Assembly: GCA_014238965.1 (NCBI GenBank)
Contig: JABAAC010000058.1
Span: forward strand, 1 to 64,000
Reading direction: 5' to 3'
Source: Phycisphaerales bacterium
GTDB lineage: Bacteria; Planctomycetota; Phycisphaerae; Phycisphaerales; SM1A02
Length of the DNA: 64,000 nt
Position numbers and translations under genes: made by a program. The notes under the pieces were generated by a model. The model did no database searches and was not told the DNA's origin. It saw only the letters and a program-made list of their open reading frames with translations. This document shows positions 46,100-55,819 of this stretch, in pieces (within the stretch, counting starts at the first letter, position 1; each line of letters starts with the position of its first letter).

Positions 46100-47158
46100 A
46101 TGAGCACGATCAACGATCTGCTGGGTGCCGAGGCCAACGATCTCCTCGAGCACAAATGTTCGATCCCCGCGTCTTCGCTGCACCTGCCTGGTGGCGACTT
46201 CGTCGACCGCATGTTCAGCCAGTCCGACCGCAACCCACAGGTGTTGCGTTCGCTGCAACAGTTGTACGGTCATGGCCGGCTTGGTGGATCAGGCTACCTG
46301 TCCATCCTGCCTGTGGATCAAGGCATCGAACACTCAGCAGCGGCATCGTTCACCAAGAATCCTGTGTGCTTCGACCCCGAAGGCATACTGGAACTCGCAG
46401 TGGAAGGTGGCTGCAACGCAGTAGCAAGCACGTTCGGCGTGCTGGGTTTGATGGCCCGCCGCTGGGCTCACCGCATTCCATTCATCGTCAAACTGAATCA
46501 CAATGAGTTACTCACATCACCCAACTCATTCGATCAAGTGATGTTTGGCACGATCGACCAAGCGTGGAACATGGGCGCTGTGGCGGTGGGTGCAACGATT
46601 TACTTTGGCTCGCCTGAAAGTCGACGACAAATTGTGGAAGTTGCAGAAGCCTTTGCTTACGCACACGAGCGCGGCATGGCCACCATTCTCTGGTGCTACC
46701 TGCGAAACGACGACTTCAAGCATGGCGACGCTGATCACCATGCCTCTGCTGATCTCACCGGCCAGGCAAACCACTTGGGTGTGACGATTCAAGCTGACAT
46801 CATCAAACAAAAACTAGCTGAAACCAACCGTGGCTACGTCGCAATGAACGACGCGGGCAGCTTTGGCAAGTACGACAAAAGTATGTACGACGGCCAATGC
46901 ACGGACCACCCCATCGACCTATGTCGATGGCAAGTGCTCAACTGCTTCGCCGGCCGAATTGGTTTGATTAACTCCGGCGGAGCCTCTGGCGACAACGACC
47001 TCGCCCAAGCTGTCCGCACGGCGGTTGTGAATAAACGTGCTGGGGGCACTGGGCTGATCTCCGGACGAAAGGCCTTCCAGAAGCCCCTGAAAGACGGCGT
47101 CGCATTGCTCAATGCAATTCAAGACGTCTACCTCGACGACTCAGTAACGATCGCGTAA
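46100..47158 (+). CDS. fbaB: Class I fructose-bisphosphate aldolase (FbaB type)
   Basis: [65 protein letters not shown]; start refined to MSTINDLL. Confidence 0.93.
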   Translation: MSTINDLLGAEANDLLEHKCSIPASSLHLPGGDFVDRMFSQSDRNPQVLRSLQQLYGHGRLGGSGYLSILPVDQGIEHSAAASFTKNPVCFDPEGILELAVEGGCNAVASTFGVLGLMARRWAHRIPFIVKLNHNELLTSPNSFDQVMFGTIDQAWNMGAVAVGATIYFGSPESRRQIVEVAEAFAYAHERGMATILWCYLRNDDFKHGDADHHASADLTGQANHLGVTIQADIIKQKLAETNRGYVAMNDAGSFGKYDKSMYDGQCTDHPIDLCRWQVLNCFAGRIGLINSGGASGDNDLAQAVRTAVVNKRAGGTGLISGRKAFQKPLKDGVALLNAIQDVYLDDSVTIA

Positions 47159-47240
47159 TCGAGAGAACGAGCCCTCCGGGCACTTGATTGAAGCGATCGC
47201 CCTGCTGACAGCGATTCTCGTGGCAACTACCATTCAACGC

Positions 47241-48389
47241 ATGATGCGCCCCGCTGTACCTGCCGGCCCCCCTCCTGGTGCCAGAGTCCTTGTCGCCATG
47301 TCTGGCGGCGTAGACTCGGCCGTTGCAGGCGCGTTGCTCATCGAGCAAGGCTTTGATCCAGTGGGCTGCTTCATGCGACTGGGCGAACAAGGAGAAGCTG
47401 TCGAAGCCGCTGGCGAAGGCGTCAAACTGCACCACAGGGGATGCTGCTCCATTTCCGATGCAGGCGACGCCCGGCGTGTGTGCGACATTCTCGGCATGCC
47501 ATTTTATGCAGTTGACTTCAGCAACGACTTCAAACGCATCGTCAATTATTTCGAATCCGAGTATCACGCTGGCCGCACACCCAACCCGTGTGTGCGATGC
47601 AACGACTGGTTGAAGTTCGGTCGGCTCTTTGACTATGCCAAGGCAGTGGGCACCCAGTGGATTGCTACGGGTCACCACGCGCGCATCGAATACGTTGACG
47701 GCCGGCCACGCTTGCGGCGCGGACATGATGTGCCCAAAGACCAGTCCTACGTCCTGTTCGGCCAGCCCACTGAGCGACTTGCACAGATGCTCTTGCCAGT
47801 AGGCTCAATGACGAAAGATGAAGTCCGCCAGCGTGCCCAAGCACTGCAGCTCCCCGTCGCGAGCAAGCCCGACTCCATGGAAATCTGCTTTGTGCCAAAT
47901 ACAGACTATGCAGGTCTGCTTCGACGTCGATCGCCCGAGGCATTCGAGCAAGGCAAAATTCAAGATACGCATGGCACCGTCCTAGGCACACACGATGGAC
48001 ATCAGCAATTCACTATCGGCCAGCGTCGTGGGCTAAACCTCGCCTTGGGTGAACCCCGATATGTGACAGCGAAAGATCCATCGACGAATACCATCACCAT
48101 CGGGCCACGCAGCGCCCTTGCAAGCGCTGGTTGCACCGCCCATGAATCGGTTTGGCATATCAGCCCTGAGACACAATGGCAGCCCTGCCGCGCGCAAGTA
48201 CGTGCCCATGGCGAAGGGTTACCTGCACGGGTGCGTGCATCAAGCGACTCCACACTTGAGATTGAATTCGCCACGCCGCACGATGCAATCGCCCCCGGAC
48301 AAGCTGTGGTGTGTTACCAGGGCGACATCGTGTGCTGTGGCGGCTGGATCAACCGAACGCTTCGAGCCGACGAAACATTCGACACATGA
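47241..48389 (+). CDS. mnmA: tRNA-specific 2-thiouridylase MnmA
   Basis: VLVAMSGGVDSAVAGALLIEQGFDPVGCFMRL; GRTPNPCVRCNDWLKFGRL; ATGHHARIEY; FTIGQRRGL. Confidence 0.96.
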   Translation: MMRPAVPAGPPPGARVLVAMSGGVDSAVAGALLIEQGFDPVGCFMRLGEQGEAVEAAGEGVKLHHRGCCSISDAGDARRVCDILGMPFYAVDFSNDFKRIVNYFESEYHAGRTPNPCVRCNDWLKFGRLFDYAKAVGTQWIATGHHARIEYVDGRPRLRRGHDVPKDQSYVLFGQPTERLAQMLLPVGSMTKDEVRQRAQALQLPVASKPDSMEICFVPNTDYAGLLRRRSPEAFEQGKIQDTHGTVLGTHDGHQQFTIGQRRGLNLALGEPRYVTAKDPSTNTITIGPRSALASAGCTAHESVWHISPETQWQPCRAQVRAHGEGLPARVRASSDSTLEIEFATPHDAIAPGQAVVCYQGDIVCCGGWINRTLRADETFDT

Positions 48390-49963
48390 ACGTTGGCCTG
48401 CCATACAGCAGTTCGCGTGAGCCGGTGATGGGCCGAAACGTGGTGGCGACGTCGCAGCCCCTTGCCGCACAAGCGGGCCTGATGATGCTCCACGCCGGGG
48501 GCACTGCCATTGACGCGGCCATCGCAACCGCCGCAGCCCTCACCGTTGTGGAACCTACGGCCAATGGCCTTGGGGCCGATGCATTTGCCATGTGGTGGGA
48601 TGGTGAGACCTTGCATGGGCTCAACGCCTCAGGCCGTGCCCCAGCGGCTCTTGATGTAGAACGCCTACGCACAACTGGTGGCATACCACGACTCGGCTGG
48701 GACGCTGTCACGGTGCCAGGGGCTGTCTCGGGCTGGATCAGCATGTGTCATGCCGGTGGCACGCTGCCATTGCCACAACTGCTCGCCCCTGCAATCGCAT
48801 ATGCCCGCGATGGCTTTGCCGTCTCGCCCCAGACCGCCCGTGGATGGGCTCGATCGGTGCGTCGATACGCCCAGTTCGACGATTGGATGGCAACCTTTGC
48901 CCCCAATGGCCGTGCCCCGGCACCTGGCGAGTACTTCAAAAGCGAAGCCCATGCATGCACGCTCGAAGCCATCGCCCAGACGAATGGTGAAGCGTTTTAT
49001 CAGGGTGACATTGCCCAACGCATCGCCGCGGCGGCTGGGCACAGCGGCGCGGCCATGGGGCTTGAAGATCTTCATACACACGAGCCGATGCGTATCGATC
49101 CACTCAGCGTGTCATTGGGTGATGTCCAATTACATGAGCTGCCACCCAACGGCCAAGGGCTCGCAGCCCTCGTCGCAGCGGGCGTGCTTGAACGACTCGG
49201 CGGATCATCACTGGACCCCGATGACCCCGCGACCATGCACATACAAATCGAATGTATGAAACTGGGGTTTGCAGATGCCAGTGCGCACATCGGAGACCCG
49301 CACTTATTGCAGATGGATGCGGCGGAACTCATCGAACCAGCGCGACTCGACACACTTGCGGGCATGGTCGATGTTGTACACGCCAAACCCCTGTGCAGTG
49401 GTGTCCCCCAGTGGAGCAGTACCGTGTATCTCGCAACCGCGGATGCCTGTGGCCGCGCGGTGTCGTTCATTCAGAGCAACTACGAGGGCTTTGGCTCGGG
49501 TATCGTCATTCCCGACACTGGCATTGCAATGCAGAACCGAGGTGCTGGATTTGTGCTTGAAGAGGGTCACCCCAACACATTGCGGCCCGGGGCTCGACCG
49601 TACCACACCATCATTCCTGGCTTCACGACCTGCAAGGGCGCAGCGCACATGGCCTTTGGCGTGATGGGCGGACCAATGCAGCCACAAGGTCACTTGCAAG
49701 TGCTCTCGCGTGTGACATATGGCTGGAATCCACAGGCCGCGCTCGATGCCCCTCGCTGGCGCGTCGAAGGCGCTCAGCGGGTCGCCGTCGAACCGCAGAT
49801 GCCCCAGCAGACCATCGCCACCCTTGAACGTATGGGCCACGACGTCCACGTTGCTACCGAGCGCGATGTCTCCTTTGGTGGTGGCCAAGTAGCGCTTCGC
49901 CACGGCGAAGGCTGGATAGGCGCAAGCGATTGCAGACGCGATGGCCAAGCCGTTGCCTTTTGA
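48386..49963 (+). CDS. Gamma-glutamyltransferase family protein
   Basis: LHAGGTAIDAAIATAAALTVVEPTANGLGADAFAMWWDG; STVYLATADACGRAVSFIQSNYEGFGSG; ATGA overlap with mnmA. Confidence 0.93.
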   Translation: MNVGLPYSSSREPVMGRNVVATSQPLAAQAGLMMLHAGGTAIDAAIATAAALTVVEPTANGLGADAFAMWWDGETLHGLNASGRAPAALDVERLRTTGGIPRLGWDAVTVPGAVSGWISMCHAGGTLPLPQLLAPAIAYARDGFAVSPQTARGWARSVRRYAQFDDWMATFAPNGRAPAPGEYFKSEAHACTLEAIAQTNGEAFYQGDIAQRIAAAAGHSGAAMGLEDLHTHEPMRIDPLSVSLGDVQLHELPPNGQGLAALVAAGVLERLGGSSLDPDDPATMHIQIECMKLGFADASAHIGDPHLLQMDAAELIEPARLDTLAGMVDVVHAKPLCSGVPQWSSTVYLATADACGRAVSFIQSNYEGFGSGIVIPDTGIAMQNRGAGFVLEEGHPNTLRPGARPYHTIIPGFTTCKGAAHMAFGVMGGPMQPQGHLQVLSRVTYGWNPQAALDAPRWRVEGAQRVAVEPQMPQQTIATLERMGHDVHVATERDVSFGGGQVALRHGEGWIGASDCRRDGQAVAF

Positions 49964-49977
49964 CCTAGCATTGCACC

Positions 49978-50949
49978 ATGCACTACGGCGGTATTGATGA
50001 AGCGGGCTATGGCCCGATGCTCGGTCCACTATGCGTGGGCAATGCCGTTTTTCACATTGATCCCACGCCCACAGAGCGACCATGTCTTTGGACGCTGCTT
50101 AACCGAGCCATTTCCCATGCGGGGCGAGATCGCGCCCGCCGGATTGCCATTGACGACTCTAAGAAACTCAAAGGTGCACGTGGTGGCATTGCACATCCGC
50201 TCATGCAACTTGAACGCGGCGTGCTGGCCATGCTCGGGGCAACTCACGAAGATCGATCGTGGTTGGAATCATGCACCGACCTCGTGCTGCTACGCAAACT
50301 CGGCGTCATACTGCCTGATGAACCCTGGTTCGTAGGTGAGCCAATTCAACTGCCATTAGGTACTGATGCTCGTTCCCTTCGACTGGATGCCAAGGTGCTT
50401 CGAAGCACCATGGTGGACGCGGGTGTCCAACTGAGCCGCTTGCAGGTGCAAGCCTTGTCGGTGACGCACTACAACAACCGTGTTGAGGCCTCTGGTTCAA
50501 AGAGTTGGGTGAATTTTGAAACCGCTGCGGGGCTTATCGACGCAGCATGGGCCCAGGCCCCGTCGCTGCATCTGGTTATGGATCGCCATGGCGGGCGAAC
50601 GAGTTATCAACGAGAACTTCGAACAAGTTGGCCCGACGCAGTAATCGACATCCGTGGCGAGTCAGAAGATCGATCCGACTACCTGCTCCGCCACGGCAAC
50701 GCGTCGCTGCATCTGCATGTGCGGGCCAAAGCTGATGCCAATCACCTGCCTGTGGCATTGGCCTCAATGGCAGCCAAATTGGTCCGCGAACTCATGATGC
50801 TCCGCCTCAATCGATTCTTTCAGGGTCTGATGCCAGACCTTGAGCCCACCGCAGGCTATGTCAAAGATGGCCGCCGCTGGCTTCAGGATGTCAGGCCACT
50901 CCTTGAAGCCCAAGGATTCGACAAGCAAACCCTCGTCCGCTGCCGATAG
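49978..50949 (+). CDS. RNase HII-like protein (RNase H fold), divergent/long form
   Basis: HYGGIDEAGYGPMLGPLCVG and IDDSKKLKG match RNase HII/HIII motifs; 323 aa with extra internal sequence; LVMDRHGGRTSY. Confidence 0.65.
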   Translation: MHYGGIDEAGYGPMLGPLCVGNAVFHIDPTPTERPCLWTLLNRAISHAGRDRARRIAIDDSKKLKGARGGIAHPLMQLERGVLAMLGATHEDRSWLESCTDLVLLRKLGVILPDEPWFVGEPIQLPLGTDARSLRLDAKVLRSTMVDAGVQLSRLQVQALSVTHYNNRVEASGSKSWVNFETAAGLIDAAWAQAPSLHLVMDRHGGRTSYQRELRTSWPDAVIDIRGESEDRSDYLLRHGNASLHLHVRAKADANHLPVALASMAAKLVRELMMLRLNRFFQGLMPDLEPTAGYVKDGRRWLQDVRPLLEAQGFDKQTLVRCR

Positions 50950-51039
50950 AAAAAACACACGTGTTCCTTTTAATTGCCGGGCAACCAGTTACAATGGGGA
51001 ATTCGAGTTTGTCGGCCCAGCCGACGGAGGATCCCGCTC

Positions 51040-51078
51040 ATGCACCGCGAAAAAGACACCGACCCCCGGTCACGCTGA
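51040..51078 (+). CDS. Candidate 12-aa leader ORF upstream of fusA
   Basis: GGAGG SD then ATG CAC CGC GAA AAA GAC ACC GAC CCC CGG TCA CGC TGA. Confidence 0.25.
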   Translation: MHREKDTDPRSR

Positions 51079-51241
51079 CGCGGCACTCCGTCCGGCGATG
51101 ACCGGGCCACTCGACTCCACACACGCCATATGACCATCACGTTCCGTAGATGGCTGGCCGCTGACAACAGCATGCGGCATGCCTCTTCCCTCACTGTGTT
51201 TCACCCTTTTTCACTTCCACTTACTGACGATGACAACAGCC

Positions 51242-53356
51242 ATGGCACTAGATCTCACTACTCTTCGCAACATCGGCATCTGCGCTCATATCGACGCAGG
51301 CAAGACAACTGTCACCGAACGCATCCTGTACTACACGGGTAAGTCCTACAAGATGGGCGAGGTGCACGAAGGCACCGCCACCATGGACTTCCTCGAGGAA
51401 GAACAGGAACGTGGCATCACCATTCAGAGTGCCGCGACCACCTGCCCATGGGAAAAGGATGGCGTCACCTACACAGTGAATCTCATCGACACGCCCGGCC
51501 ACGTCGACTTCACCATCGAAGTGGAGCGATCGATGCGCGTCCTTGACGGCGCTGTGGCTGTCTTCGACGGCAAAGAAGGCGTCGAAGCCCAATCCGAGAC
51601 CGTTTGGCGACAGGCTGAGCGATACCGCGTGCCTCGCATGTGCTTCATCAACAAGATGGACAAAGTCGGCGCAGATTTCGAATTCTCTTTCAACTCCATC
51701 AAAGAGCGCCTTGGCGCCAACCCCATTCCCCTGCAGATTCCCATCGGCGCGGGCAATGAACTTGAAGGGCTTGTAGACCTGCTTGAAATGCGGGCCTACT
51801 ACTTCGACTCGGGCGAACTTGGCGCCGTCGTCACGGAAAAAGACATCCCCGACGACATGAAAGAAATGGCCGAACTCTGGCGACACGACATGATCGAACG
51901 CGCCGCTGAGATCGACGACGACCTTATGGAGAAGTTCATCGAAGATGAAGACTCTGTCACGACCGAAGAGGTCAAATCTGCAATTCGCAGAGGCACCATT
52001 AGCGAGGTCTGCACGCCTGTGCTCACCGGTGCGGCCCTGAAGAACATTGGTGTGCAGCGGCTGCTCAATGCCATCATTGACTTCCTACCGAATCCCACAG
52101 AAGTTCCCGACGTACATGGCACCGATCCAGAAGACGAAGATATCCAACTGGCCCGCACCGCCAGTCGAGACGCTTCCTTTTCAGCGCTCGTCTTCAAAGT
52201 CGTATCCGACACGCATGGTGATCTAACGTACGCCCGCGTCTACTCGGGCACGCTCGCCAAGGGCACACGCGTACTGAATCCGGTCAACGGCCGCAAGGAA
52301 AACATCTCACGGATCTATGAGATGCATGCCAAGGATCGCGAAGCAAAAGATGAAATTTACGCCGGACAAATCGTCGCACTCATCGGCCTGAAACACTCGA
52401 TCACCGGCGACACCTTGTGTGACCCCAATGATCCAATCGTGCTGGAACGCATGACGTTCCCTGATCCAGTGATCACCATGGCTATCGAACCCGTCACACA
52501 GGACGACAAAAAGAAGCTTGGCGAAGCGTTGACGACGCTGCATCGAGAAGACCCGTCGTTCCGCTCGCAATTCAACGACGAGACCGGGGAGACCATCATC
52601 TCGGGCATGGGCGAGTTACACCTAGAGATTGTTCGAAACAAGCTCGTTCGCGACATGAATATCAATGTCAACGTTGGAACACCACGTGTCTCCTACCGCG
52701 AGACAATCACGAACACCGCCGCTGATGTCCGTGGAAAATTCGCCAAACAAACCGGTGGCCGTGGTCAATTCGGCGACGTCGTCTTGACGGTTGAACCCTA
52801 TACCGCCGCGGAAGCCGAAGCCGATGAACTCAAGTTCAAAAACGGCATTTGCTTCGTTGATGACATCAGCCAAGGCGTGATTCCACGCGAGTACATTCCG
52901 TCGGTCGGCAACGGCTGTCGAAATGCTGCAACCTCAGGCATTCTCGGTGGCTACCCCATGGTGAACGTCAAGGTCACGCTGACCTATGGCTCGTACCACG
53001 AGGTGGACTCCAGCCAAATTGCCTTTGAACAAGCCGGTGCACTTGCCTATCGCCAAGCTTGCACCCAGGCCGGGCTTGCTCTTCTTGAGCCGATCATGAA
53101 GGTCACCATTCTCACGCCGGAAGAGTTCTTCGGCACCGTGTCTGGAGACCTCGCCAGTCGTCGCGGGCAAATCAGTGAATCTGAAATTCGCGGGAATGTC
53201 CGAGTGATTACCGCGGAAGTGCCTCTGTCAGAAATGTTCGGCTACACAACCGTGCTTCGTGGCATGACCCAAGGTCGTGCCAGTAGCTCGATGGAACCCG
53301 CTGAGTACCGCATCATGCCGCCGAACCTCTCCAAGGAAGTCCTCGCGGGCTCGTGA
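51242..53356 (+). CDS. fusA: Elongation factor G
   Basis: [60 protein letters not shown]; five-domain length. Confidence 0.96.
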   Translation: MALDLTTLRNIGICAHIDAGKTTVTERILYYTGKSYKMGEVHEGTATMDFLEEEQERGITIQSAATTCPWEKDGVTYTVNLIDTPGHVDFTIEVERSMRVLDGAVAVFDGKEGVEAQSETVWRQAERYRVPRMCFINKMDKVGADFEFSFNSIKERLGANPIPLQIPIGAGNELEGLVDLLEMRAYYFDSGELGAVVTEKDIPDDMKEMAELWRHDMIERAAEIDDDLMEKFIEDEDSVTTEEVKSAIRRGTISEVCTPVLTGAALKNIGVQRLLNAIIDFLPNPTEVPDVHGTDPEDEDIQLARTASRDASFSALVFKVVSDTHGDLTYARVYSGTLAKGTRVLNPVNGRKENISRIYEMHAKDREAKDEIYAGQIVALIGLKHSITGDTLCDPNDPIVLERMTFPDPVITMAIEPVTQDDKKKLGEALTTLHREDPSFRSQFNDETGETIISGMGELHLEIVRNKLVRDMNINVNVGTPRVSYRETITNTAADVRGKFAKQTGGRGQFGDVVLTVEPYTAAEAEADELKFKNGICFVDDISQGVIPREYIPSVGNGCRNAATSGILGGYPMVNVKVTLTYGSYHEVDSSQIAFEQAGALAYRQACTQAGLALLEPIMKVTILTPEEFFGTVSGDLASRRGQISESEIRGNVRVITAEVPLSEMFGYTTVLRGMTQGRASSSMEPAEYRIMPPNLSKEVLAGS

Positions 53357-54453
53357 GCACGATTGCGGACCGCCACTGGTTGAATCTGGCAGCTCGAGCT
53401 GCATCGCGTAGCCATGGCTTTGTCTCCCCCAACCCTCCGGTGGGCTGTGCGATTGTGTCTGTTCAGGGTCAGTTGATCGCGCTCGGGCGACATCGACGCT
53501 GTGGCGAGGCGCACGCAGAAGTCAATGCGTTGATGATTGCAGGCGACGCGGCCCGCAGCGGAACGGCCTTTGTCACGCTTGAGCCGTGCACGCACAGTGG
53601 CCGTACCGGCCCATGTACGCAAGCATTGATTGAAGCTGGCATCGCTCGCGTCGTCATCGGCGCTGCAGATCCAGCACCGCATGCACATGGTGGTGCAGAT
53701 GTCCTTCGAGGGGCGGGCATTGCTGTTGACCTCGTCGATCATCAACCATCTTTGGACTTAAGCGCGCCACACCGAAAGCGCCACCTCGATGGGCGCCCAT
53801 GGGTGCGATGCAAGTGGGCACAATCTCTCGATGGACATGTTGTGACCCGCACTGGTGAAAGTATGTGGATCAGCAACACGACATCGCGACGGCTAGTGCA
53901 CCGCGAACGTGGTCGCGTTGATGCTGTACTCACCGGCATTGGTACCGTGCTCGCCGATGATTGCCGATTAACCGTGCGAGATGTTCCAGCCCGCCGAACA
54001 CCAATGCGCGTTGTGATCGATCGAGACCTACAAACACCCACAGACTCAGCGCTCGTACAGACCATAGCGCAGGCACCGCTGATCCTTGTTGCGCGGCCTG
54101 ATGCAGAGGCCTCTCGCCGAGACGCCCTGGCCGCTGCGGGCGCACACATCTTGGACAGTCCGGCCCATACAGATGGGACCTTTGATTTGAAACAGGTGCT
54201 GCGCGAACTCTGGATGCGATTTGACGTGGGAGAGGTACTCGTTGAGTCCGGTCCACGCCTGATGCATTCGCTGATGGCTGCCCACCTGATTGATGAGTTA
54301 GCAGTGTTCATCGCCCCGCGTGTACTGGGCAAGGAAGATGCGATGCCAGGGTTCAAAGAGCTTGCTCCACCGAAACTCACAGATGGCAACGACATGCGAT
54401 TGATTGGCGTGCACCGACGCAATGGCGATCTGTTGCTTCGCTACATGTGCTGA
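53353..54453 (+). CDS. ribD: Bifunctional riboflavin deaminase/reductase RibD
   Basis: [82 protein letters not shown] overlap with fusA. Confidence 0.95.
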   Translation: MSTIADRHWLNLAARAASRSHGFVSPNPPVGCAIVSVQGQLIALGRHRRCGEAHAEVNALMIAGDAARSGTAFVTLEPCTHSGRTGPCTQALIEAGIARVVIGAADPAPHAHGGADVLRGAGIAVDLVDHQPSLDLSAPHRKRHLDGRPWVRCKWAQSLDGHVVTRTGESMWISNTTSRRLVHRERGRVDAVLTGIGTVLADDCRLTVRDVPARRTPMRVVIDRDLQTPTDSALVQTIAQAPLILVARPDAEASRRDALAAAGAHILDSPAHTDGTFDLKQVLRELWMRFDVGEVLVESGPRLMHSLMAAHLIDELAVFIAPRVLGKEDAMPGFKELAPPKLTDGNDMRLIGVHRRNGDLLLRYMC

Positions 54454-54481
54454 GCCCATAGAGGGCACAAGTGAACGCCGG

Positions 54482-55819
54482 CTAAAAGCCACCCAGTGGC
54501 AGCCAGGTCCCCTCAGGCAGAATGCGAATGACACTGTCGCCATTTTCAAGCCCCCACCGACCCCCACCCTGAGGCGTTACGGGTTCCTGCAGCACCCGAA
54601 CCGTATCTAGTGGTCGGCCGTCGTCCCCCTCGAGCACAACCGTGGCAACCTCTAATTCACTTGGATACTGGTCAACTAAGGTAATTTCTGGCGCCGACGT
54701 TGACAGGAGTGTCTCAAGCAACCCATCTACTGTGGCAGTATCGACGTGTGCGCCATCGCTGGACTGCCACGCATCCAAGTCTCGCATGAGTTGTATCGTT
54801 TCCCCCGCAGTCAAGATGCGAATCGAACGCACATCTACAGCAGCCACGCCCGAGCCGGTTCGATCGACCAATGCCACAGGATCCGCAAGCAACGAAGCGA
54901 CGGTTTCCTGATCGACTCGAACGATAGACGGTACACCCTCGATCATGGCATATCGATCGCCACTGGTGCCGCCCACGCGATCGCCGATCAGCAGTGTTGT
55001 CACATTAGATGCACGCCCACCGGCACGAGCCACTGCAATGCTCGCGATGGGCGGGGCCAATCCGAAGGCCGCGGGATCGGTGGGTTCATCAAGCAGCACA
55101 GATTGAAACCTCGCTCGAGCCAACTCACCTAGGTGCCCGGCAACACTGGGTGTATCAGCTCGCGTTTCAACTGGTGAAGCAAATCGCCATGTGCGTCCAG
55201 ATCGGTTCAAGCTGATTTGCTCACCATTGAGCAGCCACGCAACATGGTCTGCATCAGCATCGGTGCCCGGCAATAATCGCGCGTCGCGCCAAGCGCTGGG
55301 ATGCTCATGCAATGCCATGGCATGTACATCATCGTCCACAACGACTGCCTCCGCTGCATCGCCCAACCGCAACCACCCACGACCACCAATGCCGGTTCGG
55401 CCAAGATGAACATCGATGGTGGTACCGTCGCTGCTGCGAAGCACCAATCGCCCTAGATCACTGCCTGTGCCATCTGGAGCAACCAATCCAAGCACACCAG
55501 ATTGTGTTTCATCAAGCGCTACACTCGCGACGGCTCGCAAACTTCGCAGCAACTCGGGTAGTTCCAGTAACCGAGCAGCATCCATGCGATGCACAAATGG
55601 TGATTCCTGCCACCATGTCCCTGATTCATCACGTTGGAACGTCCATGTTGAATCACCCTGCTGCAATTCGATGAACGACAACGCGTCATCTTGCGGCACA
55701 TCAGGAACCGCTACTGCATCAATCGAGCCCGCCGTGCCCCCGCCGGTACGAGCAAGCAAGGCAACGATCAGACAGACCATTGCAATCACCCAAATGATGC
55801 CAGTGGTTCGTGTGCTCAT
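54482..55819 (-). CDS. DUF4340 domain-containing protein
   Basis: N-terminal TM then LSFIELQQGDSTWTFQRDESGTWWQESPF..., typical DUF4340; coupled to the Gld-like ABC genes. Confidence 0.8.
   Translation of the reverse strand: MSTRTTGIIWVIAMVCLIVALLARTGGGTAGSIDAVAVPDVPQDDALSFIELQQGDSTWTFQRDESGTWWQESPFVHRMDAARLLELPELLRSLRAVASVALDETQSGVLGLVAPDGTGSDLGRLVLRSSDGTTIDVHLGRTGIGGRGWLRLGDAAEAVVVDDDVHAMALHEHPSAWRDARLLPGTDADADHVAWLLNGEQISLNRSGRTWRFASPVETRADTPSVAGHLGELARARFQSVLLDEPTDPAAFGLAPPIASIAVARAGGRASNVTTLLIGDRVGGTSGDRYAMIEGVPSIVRVDQETVASLLADPVALVDRTGSGVAAVDVRSIRILTAGETIQLMRDLDAWQSSDGAHVDTATVDGLLETLLSTSAPEITLVDQYPSELEVATVVLEGDDGRPLDTVRVLQEPVTPQGGGRWGLENGDSVIRILPEGTWLPLGGF

Noticed and set aside
48386-49963. 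Unusual catalytic site in gamma-glutamyltransferase (STVYLATAD rather than TTHYSVVD)
   Set aside because: The nucleophile Thr is retained and this variant is typical of the YwrD-like GGT subfamily, so not novel
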